Assembly: GCF_000787715.1 (NCBI RefSeq)
Contig: NZ_BBPI01000099.1
Span: forward strand, 1-51,373
DNA: 51,373 nt
Source: Sphingomonas parapaucimobilis NBRC 15100
Lineage (GTDB): Bacteria; Pseudomonadota; Alphaproteobacteria; Sphingomonadales; Sphingomonadaceae
Reading direction: 5' to 3'
Positions 7,172 through 15,712 of the stretch are shown here, piece by piece. The notes below the pieces were generated by a model. The model saw only the letters and a list, made by a program, of their open reading frames with translations, was not told the DNA's origin and did no database searches. A program made the translations under genes and the position numbers. How positions within the stretch are numbered: position 1 is the first letter of the stretch; every line of letters begins with the position of its first letter.

Positions 7172-8614
7172 TCAGCGTGCGATCCGCTTAATGATTTTCA
7201 AAACCGCATCAGCGAGTTGATCTGGCGTTGCCGAGGCGTCTGACAATATGCGCAACTCATCGTCCGTGGGGCGCCGGGCATTACTGCCAGCCGACGGAAG
7301 GGCTGACGTCAGCAACTCATTGGCGATAACCGAGGCAGCGCCTCCGGTGGCTCCAACAGGCAATAGAAATGCACCTCTACCATCGGCGAGGGCGCGCTCT
7401 TCGAACACACCGGTGGCAGACACCAGTCCGCCGGACTCGATCTTCGCACCGCCCACGAAAACCACGATACCCGCCAAGCGCGCCAACTCACCACGCAACT
7501 CTGCCCAATGCTGACGATCCGGCTCAGCGTCACCGACCGGTTGCGGAAAGGGACGAACAACCAACCGCCGATCAAAGTCCCACTCACCGCGCCCCTGCAT
7601 GGTTTCGAGGAACCCTGACAGCGAGGCTGATCCGACCAACAGCCCGGCCCCGGATAGCATGAAAAGATCTGTCGATCCGATCCTACGCCCGATCGCGCGC
7701 GCTACATCGTGAACGAACCCCGCGCTAGTATCACCGGCATCGAGCGGCCAGCTACCCGACACCCATATCCGACGACGTGCCACACGCCGTTCGAGTTCAT
7801 CCATCAATTCATCAATTTCAGCGAACGCATCGATCTCAACGACGACAAGACCATAGCGTCGCAAGTCGCGCACCCAATAGTCATGCCGCTTCAACCGGGC
7901 GGCGTGGGCATCATTAGACCCAAAATCCGCCCGTTGTGGCCGCCGTGCGATCATGAAGTGTCGGGGCGGGGTCGTTGGAAAATGCTCACGCAGCAAGGCA
8001 AGCACGTGGCGGACGTTCGGGTCCGTCAGGCTCATGCCCACGAACAGGAAGGTCATTCCTGTCAAATGAGCGTGCAGCAGACCCAAAAATGCACCGCGCC
8101 GCTGCCGGTACAGTTCGTAATCCTCGGTGGAAATTACGAGATCATCAACTGCATCGATGGTCCCGTGCATCTTGTAAATGCGGACCGCTCCCGCGCGGCG
8201 CTTGCGCAGTGCCAACTGCTCCTGGTTGGCCCGAACATCAATCGGCCGCCCAAGCTCGCCGAACGCACGCTCGATCAGCCGGTCGTAATTCGTCGTCCAC
8301 ACCTCGCGGATCGGCAGCCTTGCCAGCGACAGCAGCGCCGAGGGGATGGCATGATCCGGCTCTATCTGCTCCCGTATGGCATTTAGCACGGTCGTGCGGT
8401 TCGAATGATCCGCACCGATCGCCCATTGAGCAACTGCCGTAAGATCGTCGACGTCCTCGATTTCGAGGCCGAGATCACCAGCAATTTCCTGCAGCAACCC
8501 CTTCCACGAGGGATACCCGGCGGCCATGGAAGTGCCGGCACCGACAAGAACCGAAGCACCATCCTCAGCAAGCGCTGAGGTGTACTCTCTCAAAAATACA
8601 TCGCGATCGCTCAA
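7172..8614 (-). CDS. thsA: ThsA: SIR2-SLOG NADase effector of Thoeris
   Basis: A 480-residue protein, the usual length of ThsA. The N-terminal SIR2 domain shows VLVGAGTSMAAGYPSW, VWTTNYDRLIERAF, the catalytic histidine in IYKMHGTID, and FLFVGMSLTDP. From about residue 285 a SLOG/STALD domain follows (RRIWVSGSWPLD, DLFMLSGAGLLVGSAS, IVVFVGGAKIESGG), the part that binds the TIR-made signal. In Thoeris, signal binding turns on NAD+ depletion and the infected cell dies. The start is TTG at 8614 with a weak ribosome site, so the true start is less certain than the domains. It is first in an operon with two TIR genes. Confidence 0.9.
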   Translation of the reverse strand: MSDRDVFLREYTSALAEDGASVLVGAGTSMAAGYPSWKGLLQEIAGDLGLEIEDVDDLTAVAQWAIGADHSNRTTVLNAIREQIEPDHAIPSALLSLARLPIREVWTTNYDRLIERAFGELGRPIDVRANQEQLALRKRRAGAVRIYKMHGTIDAVDDLVISTEDYELYRQRRGAFLGLLHAHLTGMTFLFVGMSLTDPNVRHVLALLREHFPTTPPRHFMIARRPQRADFGSNDAHAARLKRHDYWVRDLRRYGLVVVEIDAFAEIDELMDELERRVARRRIWVSGSWPLDAGDTSAGFVHDVARAIGRRIGSTDLFMLSGAGLLVGSASLSGFLETMQGRGEWDFDRRLVVRPFPQPVGDAEPDRQHWAELRGELARLAGIVVFVGGAKIESGGLVSATGVFEERALADGRGAFLLPVGATGGAASVIANELLTSALPSAGSNARRPTDDELRILSDASATPDQLADAVLKIIKRIAR

Positions 8615-8639
8615 ACGGCACCGGCGAAGATTATCAGCA

Positions 8640-8768
8640 TCATTCGTTCACAATACGTTCTTCCGAAAAACGTTTCAAGTCGCGCGGTCTGCCGTCGACC
8701 ATGACCAGCCGCGGCGCGCAATGCGTATCGATCCAATCGGTGATCTCGCCGGCCTCACCGCTGCTATG
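8640..8768 (-). pseudogene. Possible gene remnant
   Basis: An open stretch of 42 codons ends ...WIDTHCAPRLVMVDGRPRD... with protein-like composition, but it has no start codon and a stop lies just upstream. A second open stretch in another frame directly upstream (8768-8860, ITRQELHARAVLRQTPNQ) also looks protein-like. The two could be one gene broken by a frameshift. I do not recognise the family. Low confidence. Confidence 0.22.
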
Positions 8769-8865
8769 TCATTCGAGATAGCTGCCTTCATCACCACCGC
8801 CTGATTGGGTGTTTGACGCAGCACAGCCCTAGCATGCAGCTCCTGCCGAGTGATATGACACGGCC

Positions 8866-9039
8866 ATGCGCACGGTCCCCTTTCCCCGCACACCCGCCGA
8901 GGCCCGTGAATGCCTTGCGCTGGCAGCTGAAGGCGCGATCGCGGTCGAACGCGACGGATCGCCCATGATCGCCATCGTGCCGGTCGAAGAATATGAGCGC
9001 CTCGTCGCACTCGACAGGGCGGAAGCTGCGGAAGATTGA
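8866..9039 (+). CDS. Phd/YefM-like antitoxin, orphan
   Basis: A 57-residue reading frame from ATG 8866 to TGA 9039. It contains EARECLALAAEGAIAVERDGSPMIAIVPVEEYERLVALD, which follows the Phd/YefM antitoxin pattern (alpha helix, then the strand 'V.RDG.P.AVIV..EEY..L'). Such proteins normally bind and neutralise a toxin encoded directly downstream and repress their own promoter. Here the next gene downstream is the relaxase on the opposite strand, so no toxin partner is present. The upstream ribosome site is weak. It may be a leftover of a toxin-antitoxin pair or an anti-addiction copy. Confidence 0.5.
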   Translation: MRTVPFPRTPAEARECLALAAEGAIAVERDGSPMIAIVPVEEYERLVALDRAEAAED

Positions 9040-9089
9040 GCGAAGCCGGGTGAGCATGCCACACCCGAAACATACCTATCCACCTCGAA

Positions 9090-12000
9090 TCACATCTCCA
9101 TTTCCCGATCCCGTTCGCGACCACCTCCGCCCATGCCGGGGCCATCGAGCCGTAGCTGCCGCTCGGGAATGCGGGCGTCGAGCGCCTTCTCCAGCGCGGG
9201 CTGCCGCGCCATACGGTCCTCGAGCCGCTCCAGGCGTCGCTCGGCCCGGTCTTCGATCCCCGGCGTTTCGCCCGCACCCCGGTCACCCGACGCCGACCGC
9301 CAGTCGGCCACGAACCGGTCGGCATAGGCGCGAGGATCGGCGCGCGCTTGCCCCTCCTCCTCCCAGACCTGCCGCAACTCGCCGGGAGCAGATTGCTCCA
9401 GACCGCGTACCGGGTCGGCGCTGCGGTCCAGCACGATCCGCAGATCCTCGGCCGCAGAGGACCGGACCCGGTCGAGCGCGGCCGAGGCTGCGTCCAGCTC
9501 GCGCACCTGGGACGACGACAGCCCCCGCCCGTCCTCGCGCATCCGCTCGGCTGCCAGAAACAACTGGGCGTAACGCTCCAGCGCCCGGTCGAGCGGGGAG
9601 CCCGCATCCGGCAACCGGATGGCGTCGGTTGCCTGGCCACGCTCGACCACGTCGAGCGCCGAGGTCTTGTCGCCGGTGTTGCGGGTAATGTGCCGTTCGA
9701 CCTTCCGCCCGTCGTCGACCACCAGCGCCACCTTGTCCGCCACGCGGGTCAGCGCAACCAGGAACGACCGTTCGGTCAACAGCTTTCGCTCCGACGACCG
9801 CATCGCCACGATGCCGTGCTCGGTGGTGACCCCCTGCGCGACATGGACGTTGATCGCGTAGGCGAGGTCCAGCCGTTCGGCCATGCGATCACCCGACCCG
9901 ATCTCGTGCACGGTGCCGTCGATGAGCGAGGACACGACCAACCTGCCCCGCCCCACTTCTTCTACCCGCGCCATCGCGCCGTTATCGAGACCGCGGGTCC
10001 GGTCGTTGTCGCTCCAGCGGATACGGTCGCCGACGTGCAGCTCGACCTGCTTCAATGCGAAGATCGATACGGCATCGCGATCGAGGTTTTTCGCCAAGCG
10101 GTCGGGGCGGAGCGACTTCTCGGTCCCGTCGGCCATGCCGAGCCGCACCCGATCGCCATCGACGCCGGTCACGATACCGCGATCACCGTGCTTCAGGTTC
10201 TGGCTCGGCAGGTTCGTGCGGACCTCGACCACATGGCCGGGCCGGTAGGCGCGCATCAGCCGCGCGCCTTCCCTGGTAGCGTTGACCCGGTCGAGCACGG
10301 TGAACGGCGTGCCCGTGGCAGCAATCTCGCCGCTCGCCTTCAGTTCGGCCTGCACCGCCTGATTGGCCTCGCTGCGCATGGCGCGGCCGGCGGTCAGCAG
10401 GAGGGTGGCGTCACGCTGCTCTTGCGGCAGCGCTACCCAGTGCACCGCGGCGGTCATTGCCACCGCGTTCCCCGGCACCTCGGTCGTGGCAGCCCTGAGT
10501 ATCTCGAACGTGCCCGACACATCACCGCGGTCGAGCGCGGCGGTGACCGCCTTCATCTGATCGGACCGGGAACGCAAATTCTCGGTGATATGGGCCGTGG
10601 CGACGCCGGCTTTCTGGCTCGCCTCGAACGGCTTGCCCGCCGCGATCGCCGTCAGCTGGCGGGTATCGCCGGTCTGCACGACACGCGCGACGCCGGTGAT
10701 GTTGGCAAGCCGCACGATCCGCTCCATGTCGCGCGTACCGAGCTGCCCGGCCTCCTCGACCATGACGATCGCACCCGACAGCTGCGCCTTCACGCGCGCG
10801 ACCTGTTCCGGCCGGGCCGTGCCGTCGATCACGCGGGCATGACGCGCCAGGAAGCGGGCGACCGTGCTCACGTCGGCGCCGGTGTCGCGCCCGAACTCGC
10901 TCGCCTTCACGCTGGCGATGGCCAGGCCGATCACCCCCCGGCCCTCGGCCTTCGCTACCGCCGTTACCGGCGCCATCGCGGTGGACTTGCCGCGTCCCGA
11001 CCCGCCCTGCACGTTGACCACGCGGTCGGACGAGGACAGCATCAACACGGCCGCGGCTTCCTGACCCGGGTTGAGGCGATGCAGCCCCAGCTCGCGTGCC
11101 GCCTCCTGCGCACGGATTGCGGCATCAACCGGCGGAACGATCGGAGCGGACTGCCCCTTCCCCGCCTCGACTGCGGCAAGGTACGCCTGCTCGAGCCGCA
11201 CCGACCCTTGCGTCGTCACCATGCGATCGCCGTCGCCGAGCAACAGGCCTTTCGCCTGTAGCAGCGCCAGCCGGGCCTCGATATCGGCAACCGTCACCGG
11301 TCCGCCGCGCGACAGGCCTTCGCGGATGAGCTCAAGCCGGTCGAACGCCGCCTCCCGCTCGCCCAAGTCGCGCACCGCCGATGCGACCGCCTGCGCCGCG
11401 GCATAGGCGCGCGGCTCCAGTCGCCCCAGTCGCTCAGGGACCAGTGGGTCGCCATCGCGCGGGGTCAGTCCCATGCGTCCGGCGATGGCAAGACCGCGCT
11501 CCCCTATTCCGCGCACGCCCCGCACCGTGCGCGTCCATACATCATGCCCCCGTCCCGCCTCCACCAGCGCGACCTTCACCAACGCTGCCGGATCCAGCCC
11601 CTTCTCCGCGGCCAAACGCCGCCACCCTTCCGCGCGCTGCTCCGGGGCGAGTTCGGGCGACTTGGGGTCGCGCGTCGCCAGCGCCGCATATTCGCGCGTC
11701 TGCGGGGTGTTCTCCAATCCGCGCGCCTTGATGTACGCATCGATCTCGGCCGAGCGGACGGAGAATGCTTCCACCACCGCGCGCGACACGCCGGCGATCT
11801 CGAAAGCGCCGTTGCGGCCGTCGTGTCGGGGAATGGTGGCGAAGCCGAGCGTCTCGACCCGGCTGCGGAGCGCAGACAGGAACACCGCGTCCATGACGTG
11901 CTGGCGCTCGTACAGCTGGTCCGCGTGCAGCGCCCGCCACTTGCCGTCGGCGGTACGGGTCGCGTTGGCGATGACGTTGTGGACGTGGAGCTGCGGCTCA

Positions 12001-12452
12001 CCGCTGCGGTTCACGTCGTGAAGGAAAGTTGCGGCGACGAACCGGCCGGTCACCTCGGGCACCTGGCCCCTGCCGTTCCAGACCCGCGCTTCCGCGATGT
12101 TGCGCTCCGTCCAGGCGAGGGTCGCCGCAGCCGCTTCGTGCACTGCGACCACCAACCGCGTGTCACCGCCCACCAGCGCCAGGATCGACACCGACTTGGG
12201 CACCGACATGGTGACGTCCCATCCCGCCCGGTGCTCACCCCGTTTGGCGTCGAGTACAACGCCGTTAGGCAGTTCGCCGGCGAGCACCTGTTCGAACCGG
12301 TCGGTGTCGACCGGACCGGACAGGCCCAGCTCGACCGCTCCCTCGCCTGCCCAGGCACTGGCACCTTCTGCCTGATCGGCGGTGTAGTAATTGTCCCGGG
12401 CGTAATAGGCGGCTGCGTCGGAGGCCGAACCGACTGCAGCAACCGAGATCAC
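9090..12452 (-). CDS. MobF relaxase-helicase (TraA/TrwC type)
   Basis: A 1120-residue conjugative relaxase that nicks and unwinds plasmid DNA at oriT. It starts at GTG 12452, overlapping the stop of the upstream gene by four bases (GTGA); this gives the family-typical start MISVAAVGSASDAAAYYARDNYY. Two tyrosine pairs (16-17 and 22-23) are candidate nucleophiles, and H145 with H156-V-H158 (QLHVHN) forms the metal-binding triad. A RecD/TraI-like helicase follows: Walker A GGSGRGKST, motif II VMVEEAGQL (Glu where Asp is common), and motif VI VHVAQGVTTEHG. The C-terminus after about residue 950 is charged and coiled. No type IV secretion genes are in the window, so transfer would need genes elsewhere. 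Confidence 0.93.
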   Translation of the reverse strand: MISVAAVGSASDAAAYYARDNYYTADQAEGASAWAGEGAVELGLSGPVDTDRFEQVLAGELPNGVVLDAKRGEHRAGWDVTMSVPKSVSILALVGGDTRLVVAVHEAAAATLAWTERNIAEARVWNGRGQVPEVTGRFVAATFLHDVNRSGEPQLHVHNVIANATRTADGKWRALHADQLYERQHVMDAVFLSALRSRVETLGFATIPRHDGRNGAFEIAGVSRAVVEAFSVRSAEIDAYIKARGLENTPQTREYAALATRDPKSPELAPEQRAEGWRRLAAEKGLDPAALVKVALVEAGRGHDVWTRTVRGVRGIGERGLAIAGRMGLTPRDGDPLVPERLGRLEPRAYAAAQAVASAVRDLGEREAAFDRLELIREGLSRGGPVTVADIEARLALLQAKGLLLGDGDRMVTTQGSVRLEQAYLAAVEAGKGQSAPIVPPVDAAIRAQEAARELGLHRLNPGQEAAAVLMLSSSDRVVNVQGGSGRGKSTAMAPVTAVAKAEGRGVIGLAIASVKASEFGRDTGADVSTVARFLARHARVIDGTARPEQVARVKAQLSGAIVMVEEAGQLGTRDMERIVRLANITGVARVVQTGDTRQLTAIAAGKPFEASQKAGVATAHITENLRSRSDQMKAVTAALDRGDVSGTFEILRAATTEVPGNAVAMTAAVHWVALPQEQRDATLLLTAGRAMRSEANQAVQAELKASGEIAATGTPFTVLDRVNATREGARLMRAYRPGHVVEVRTNLPSQNLKHGDRGIVTGVDGDRVRLGMADGTEKSLRPDRLAKNLDRDAVSIFALKQVELHVGDRIRWSDNDRTRGLDNGAMARVEEVGRGRLVVSSLIDGTVHEIGSGDRMAERLDLAYAINVHVAQGVTTEHGIVAMRSSERKLLTERSFLVALTRVADKVALVVDDGRKVERHITRNTGDKTSALDVVERGQATDAIRLPDAGSPLDRALERYAQLFLAAERMREDGRGLSSSQVRELDAASAALDRVRSSAAEDLRIVLDRSADPVRGLEQSAPGELRQVWEEEGQARADPRAYADRFVADWRSASGDRGAGETPGIEDRAERRLERLEDRMARQPALEKALDARIPERQLRLDGPGMGGGGRERDREMEM

Positions 12453-13246
12453 GGTCGGCCCTGCGGGGCGCCGGGCCTCGCCCGCACCACAACCTTGCCC
12501 GGTCGACCGGCGAACTGCGTCCGACAACTATCGGTCGCCAGCCGGTAGTTCACCAGCGCGCAGACCGCCTGATCCCCGCCACCCAGCAGGAAATTGGCCG
12601 AGCGGACGGCGACCCACGATAGCGGCAGCGCCATCGCCGCAAGGAAGTAGCTGCCGACGCAGAGTAACCAGACGACCGACAGCGCCGCACCGACCTTGCG
12701 ACCCGACCAGTCCCTGTCCCAGACGGTGTAGCTGACCTTCGTCCGGGGCTGCTGCTCGAGGCTCCTGATGGCGGCGGTGTTCTCCCGCAACGCCTCGGTG
12801 TGATCGCGCTGCCGTTCGTCGATGGCATCCAGACGAGGTTGCCTGTCGATCCGTTCGGCAAGCAGCCGCATCTCCGCTCTGATCGGATTGAAGCTGGCGG
12901 TGATGCGCTCCGGCAAGCCCTTGATGAACTCGGTCCGGGCCCGCGTCAGCGCCAGCTGGTCCTCGCGCTCGAGCCTGTGCATGTCGCTCTCATGCGCCGC
13001 CCAGCTTTGGGCGATGCGGTCGATCTCCATGACCGCCTTGTCCAACCTGGTGCCGAAGGCGACGACGTCACCGGGGCCCAGTTGCTCGGGCCGGTCGAAT
13101 ACGGCCCGCCCCTCCCGCCACGCATCGAGACATTCCCGAACGAACGATTTGGCGAGTGTCGTGCGCTCGACGCCGCGCTCGGCCGCGCAACGGGTGAGAT
13201 CCGCATCGTCATCGTCCCCGAGCCGCAAATTGACCTGACCGCCCAT
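12449..13246 (-). CDS. Relaxosome accessory: RHH-like, coiled coil, membrane anchor
   Basis: A 265-residue protein coupled to the relaxase by a four-base overlap. The N-terminus (QVNLRLGDDDDADLTRCAAERGVERTTL) resembles a ribbon-helix-helix DNA-binding domain as in MobC/TraJ-type accessory proteins. Residues about 85-180 are charged and helical. Near residue 190-225 are two hydrophobic segments (ALSVVWLLCVGSYFLAAMAL and the following stretch). The start is ATG 13246 with AGGG at good spacing; the longer frame to 13375 would cross the regulatory region. The protein could tether the relaxosome to the membrane. Function is inferred from position and architecture. Confidence 0.72.
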   Translation of the reverse strand: MGGQVNLRLGDDDDADLTRCAAERGVERTTLAKSFVRECLDAWREGRAVFDRPEQLGPGDVVAFGTRLDKAVMEIDRIAQSWAAHESDMHRLEREDQLALTRARTEFIKGLPERITASFNPIRAEMRLLAERIDRQPRLDAIDERQRDHTEALRENTAAIRSLEQQPRTKVSYTVWDRDWSGRKVGAALSVVWLLCVGSYFLAAMALPLSWVAVRSANFLLGGGDQAVCALVNYRLATDSCRTQFAGRPGKVVVRARPGAPQGRP

Positions 13247-13295
13247 GAATTCCCTGCCCCTGTCCGGCGTAATACTGGTCGCCGGCACCACTCCC

Positions 13296-13318
13296 GTGCC
13301 ATGATAGCATAGTGGCAC
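13296..13318. promoter_or_regulatory. Inverted repeat in divergent mob/XRE promoter region
   Basis: GTGCCA and TGGCAC form six-base arms separated by eleven bases, between the leftward mobilisation operon and the rightward XRE gene. A site for autoregulation by the XRE protein is the simplest reading. The GTG at 13312 lies inside the right arm and is therefore unlikely to be the start of the XRE gene. Confidence 0.4.
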
Positions 13319-13362
13319 GATTGCGCCATAATGAGCAGGATAAAGCAATAGGTCATGGCGAC

Positions 13363-13788
13363 GTGAGCGGCGCATCCACTATCGGCGAGCGGATCAAGGC
13401 GGTACGGCTCAGGACCGGGTTGGGACAGGACGCGTTCGCGAAGGCGCTGGGCTATTCCAAGCGCGCGCTGGTCAGCTGGGAGCTGGGCGGGGCCGAGCCG
13501 CCGGTGGTTCTGATGGCGAAGCTCCGGCGCGACTACGATGTCGATCCCGAATGGGTGATCCTGGGCGAGGATACCATTCCTCGAAGCTACTACGGCCCGG
13601 TCGACTGGGACAGGCTCGATCGCCTGCGCGCCGACGTGGACGCCGTCTGCAGGGACGTCGGGCTGGAACTGCCTGACGAACGCAGTCAGGCGCTCGCGCG
13701 CGTGATATACGACGGAGGAGCGGACGCGGGCGCTGCCAACCGCAAGCAGCTGCGCGGTACGCTGCTCGCCTTGTCGCTGGGGGCCTGA
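13363..13788 (+). CDS. XRE-family transcriptional regulator
   Basis: About 141 residues from GTG 13363. The N-terminal helix-turn-helix is clear: IGERIKAVRLRTGLGQDAFAKALGYSKRALVSWELGGAEPPV. The C-terminal half is helical with no known ligand domain. It is divergent from the relaxase operon, with an inverted repeat between them, so it probably controls the mobilisation genes. The start is chosen because the next in-frame candidate upstream (13312) lies inside the inverted repeat; the ribosome site is weak. Confidence 0.82.
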   Translation: MSGASTIGERIKAVRLRTGLGQDAFAKALGYSKRALVSWELGGAEPPVVLMAKLRRDYDVDPEWVILGEDTIPRSYYGPVDWDRLDRLRADVDAVCRDVGLELPDERSQALARVIYDGGADAGAANRKQLRGTLLALSLGA

Positions 13789-13790
13789 AG

Positions 13791-14057
13791 ATGAGCAGAT
13801 CCAGAGATGAACAGCTGGCGGCTTGGACGGTCGAGACGCGGCGGGTCGGATTCAAGCGGCGCAACTGGCCAGTCGTACGCCGACTGGCGGCGCTGTGCAC
13901 GGGACTGCTGCTGGCAGGGCTAGCGGCCCGTCTACTGGGCTATGCCCCTGCCCTCGCGGCTGTCTGCTGGATCGCCGCAGCTGTTACCGGCGCGGTCATG
14001 CTGATCTGGTTCTTCGACCCGCGCCGCTTCCGCGCACGGCCGTCCGGCACATCCTGA
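13791..14057 (+). CDS. Small membrane protein, unknown function
   Basis: An 88-residue protein starting two bases after the XRE stop, so the two are co-transcribed. It has a basic N-terminus (residues 1-30), then two hydrophobic segments (LAALCTGLLLAGLAARLLG and AALAAVCWIAAAVTGAVMLIWFF) and a short basic tail. I do not recognise the family. Confidence 0.6.
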   Translation: MSRSRDEQLAAWTVETRRVGFKRRNWPVVRRLAALCTGLLLAGLAARLLGYAPALAAVCWIAAAVTGAVMLIWFFDPRRFRARPSGTS

Positions 14058-14520
14058 CCGCACGGAAGCAGAGGCGAGCATCCGGGCTCGACATCGGCCG
14101 CTGCTGGCGCACCGATATTGTCCATGACGCCCGACGAGAGATGAGCCCGTGCCCCAAAGGGAGCAGTGCACGGATCGCTTGCTTGCGATCCTCATGTCGC
14201 TGCGCAGCCCGGTAAATCACGGCGTCCGTAGCGCCGTAGCATCCTTGTAGCACGTCAGAAGGCAGCTTTCGCGGAACCCGCAGCACAGCCGATATCCTGC
14301 TACAGCAATGGTAAATCACGGCTTTTTGCTCTGAACATGGCCGCTATCCATAGCGTGGTGTGTGCTCCTTCCCTGCACGATCCGGATGCTGGCGTATCGA
14401 TGCCGTGGTGCTCCGGTATTCATTCCGGCTTCCGGCGGGGCACCCGGGCCGGCGTGTCAGCCGGCCAGCAAGCGAACTGTCATTCTACGCAGCTCGCCTT
14501 TTCAGCGGTGCGGTAGCGGT
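14058..14520. other. Intergenic region with a 13-bp direct repeat
   Basis: No convincing gene. GGTAAATCACGGC occurs at 14211-14223 and again at 14310-14322, 99 bp apart. Short GTAGC repeats lie between them. It is near the relaxase operon and is one possible place for oriT, but I see no nic-type motif that would settle it. Confidence 0.35.
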
Positions 14521-15126
14521 TCAGCGCGAGCTGCGGGACATATCGCCTGTCACCGGCGCTGCCGCTGCCAGAATCTTCTCAGCGGCACGACGCTCGCGCG
14601 CCTGGGCGCGTCGCTCCTCGCCTATTCGGGGATCACCGCCTTCCACCTCCAAACCGGGGGCAGGATCGGGTTCCTCCATCATCCGGATTCCCTTGGCACG
14701 TCGGACCACGTCCTTGCGCCTGGCGCGCTCCTGCTGGACCGCGCTGGTCATGTCGGATCTCAGAAGGACGTAATCGGGTTCGTACCGATGCTGGCGCATC
14801 AGCTCGGCAAGCGTGTGAACGGCGAGGTCGTCTCCGATTGCGGCGTGAACCGCGCGCAGCCAGCGCGGCGAGGCGTAACGGTGCCGCAGCGTCCAGATCC
14901 CTCGCCCCATCTCGGTAACGAGCAGGGCCACCCAGAGGACGAGCATGCCCCGTCCGGCGACGACCGGTCTGGCGCCGATCGCCTTGGCGATACCGATCGT
15001 CACGATCAGCATCGGCAGGAAGACCATGACGCTGATCGCATAAGGGACGACGTTCAGCTGGCTTACCTCCCACCGTGCGATCAGCCGGTCACCCACCGGG
15101 ACGCGCTCAGTCACGCCAGGGATCAT
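14521..15126 (-). CDS. Membrane protein of the plasmid backbone, unknown function
   Basis: About 201 residues from ATG 15126. Two hydrophobic segments (VVPYAISVMVFLPMLIVTIGIA and GRGMLVLWVALLVTEMG) are followed by a soluble, strongly charged C-terminal half (DDLAVHTLAELMRQHRYEPDY, then arginine- and alanine-rich). The start overlaps the end of the upstream 93-residue gene by about 20 bases, which suggests coupling. The layout recalls small accessory membrane proteins of conjugative plasmids, but I do not recognise the family. Confidence 0.6.
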   Translation of the reverse strand: MIPGVTERVPVGDRLIARWEVSQLNVVPYAISVMVFLPMLIVTIGIAKAIGARPVVAGRGMLVLWVALLVTEMGRGIWTLRHRYASPRWLRAVHAAIGDDLAVHTLAELMRQHRYEPDYVLLRSDMTSAVQQERARRKDVVRRAKGIRMMEEPDPAPGLEVEGGDPRIGEERRAQARERRAAEKILAAAAPVTGDMSRSSR

Positions 15127-15388
15127 GGCTGCTGGCCGACCAGCTATCGTGATGCTGGAAGTGGTCATGAGTACCGCTGTCCCAGCGATCGTGGCGCTGC
15201 CAGTCGGACTCGTAATCGTGCGACCGGGTAGAACCGTAGGGATTGCCGGCGACGTCGGGGCTCCCCGCTCCAGCGATCGTCGGCAATCCGGTCGCCGGAT
15301 TGATATCCGTGCCGTCGCTGCCAATTCCCGAGCGGCCCGGGAGCGTCCAGTCGTCGAACCAGGTGGCGATGCGCTCGAACAGCCTCAT
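15107..15388 (-). CDS. Small Gly/Asp/His-rich protein, unknown function
   Basis: A 93-residue protein: MRLFERIATWFDDWTLPG, then a segment with GTDINPATGLPTIAGAGSPDVAGNPYG, and a tail rich in histidine, aspartate and serine. The tail looks disordered. There is no signal peptide. It is first of two leftward overlapping genes, divergent from an XRE gene with a strong palindrome in between. Function unknown. Confidence 0.6.
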   Translation of the reverse strand: MRLFERIATWFDDWTLPGRSGIGSDGTDINPATGLPTIAGAGSPDVAGNPYGSTRSHDYESDWQRHDRWDSGTHDHFQHHDSWSASSHDPWRD

Positions 15389-15416
15389 GTCAGCACTCCC
15401 GATCGGAAGTCTGCAC

Positions 15417-15437
15417 GATATACGCTTTCCGTATATC
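15417..15437. promoter_or_regulatory. Palindromic candidate operator
   Basis: GATATACG-CTTTC-CGTATATC: perfect eight-base arms with a five-base spacer, in the 75-bp space between divergent genes. AT-rich arms could also contain a -10 element. A likely binding site for the neighbouring XRE protein. Confidence 0.6.
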
Positions 15438-15463
15438 TCTCAAGCCGGTCTAGATGCTTTGGG

Positions 15464-15712
15464 GTGCCCGCCTCCCCAGTCCCATCTGATCTGCACGCCC
15501 GCATCGTTGCTGCGCTGACCGTGGCACGGCGGGGCGCCAAGCTTCGTCAGGTTGACCTCGCGAAGCGGCTCGGATGGCAGCAGGCCTATGTATCGCGCTA
15601 CGAAACCGGCGAGCGTCAGTTAAGCGTGGATGAATATGTCGCGGTCGCCTTGGCGATCGGGGTCGATCCGGTAGCCTTGCTCGGCGAGCTTCTCTCTCAA
15701 AACTGCTCGTAA
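15464..15712 (+). CDS. Small XRE-family regulator
   Basis: An 82-residue protein from GTG 15464, almost entirely one helix-turn-helix domain: ARIVAALTVARRGAKLRQVDLAKRLGWQQAYVSRYETGERQLS, followed by VDEYVAVALAIGVDPVALLGELL. The only nearby ATG (15454) is out of frame. It is divergent from the 15388/15126 gene pair with a perfect palindrome between, so autoregulation and control of that pair are likely. Confidence 0.82.
   Translation: MPASPVPSDLHARIVAALTVARRGAKLRQVDLAKRLGWQQAYVSRYETGERQLSVDEYVAVALAIGVDPVALLGELLSQNCS

Noticed and set aside
9348..11261. Open frame of 637 codons on the plus strand
   Set aside because: Antisense to the relaxase gene, which has clear motifs; the frame has no domain that I can recognise.
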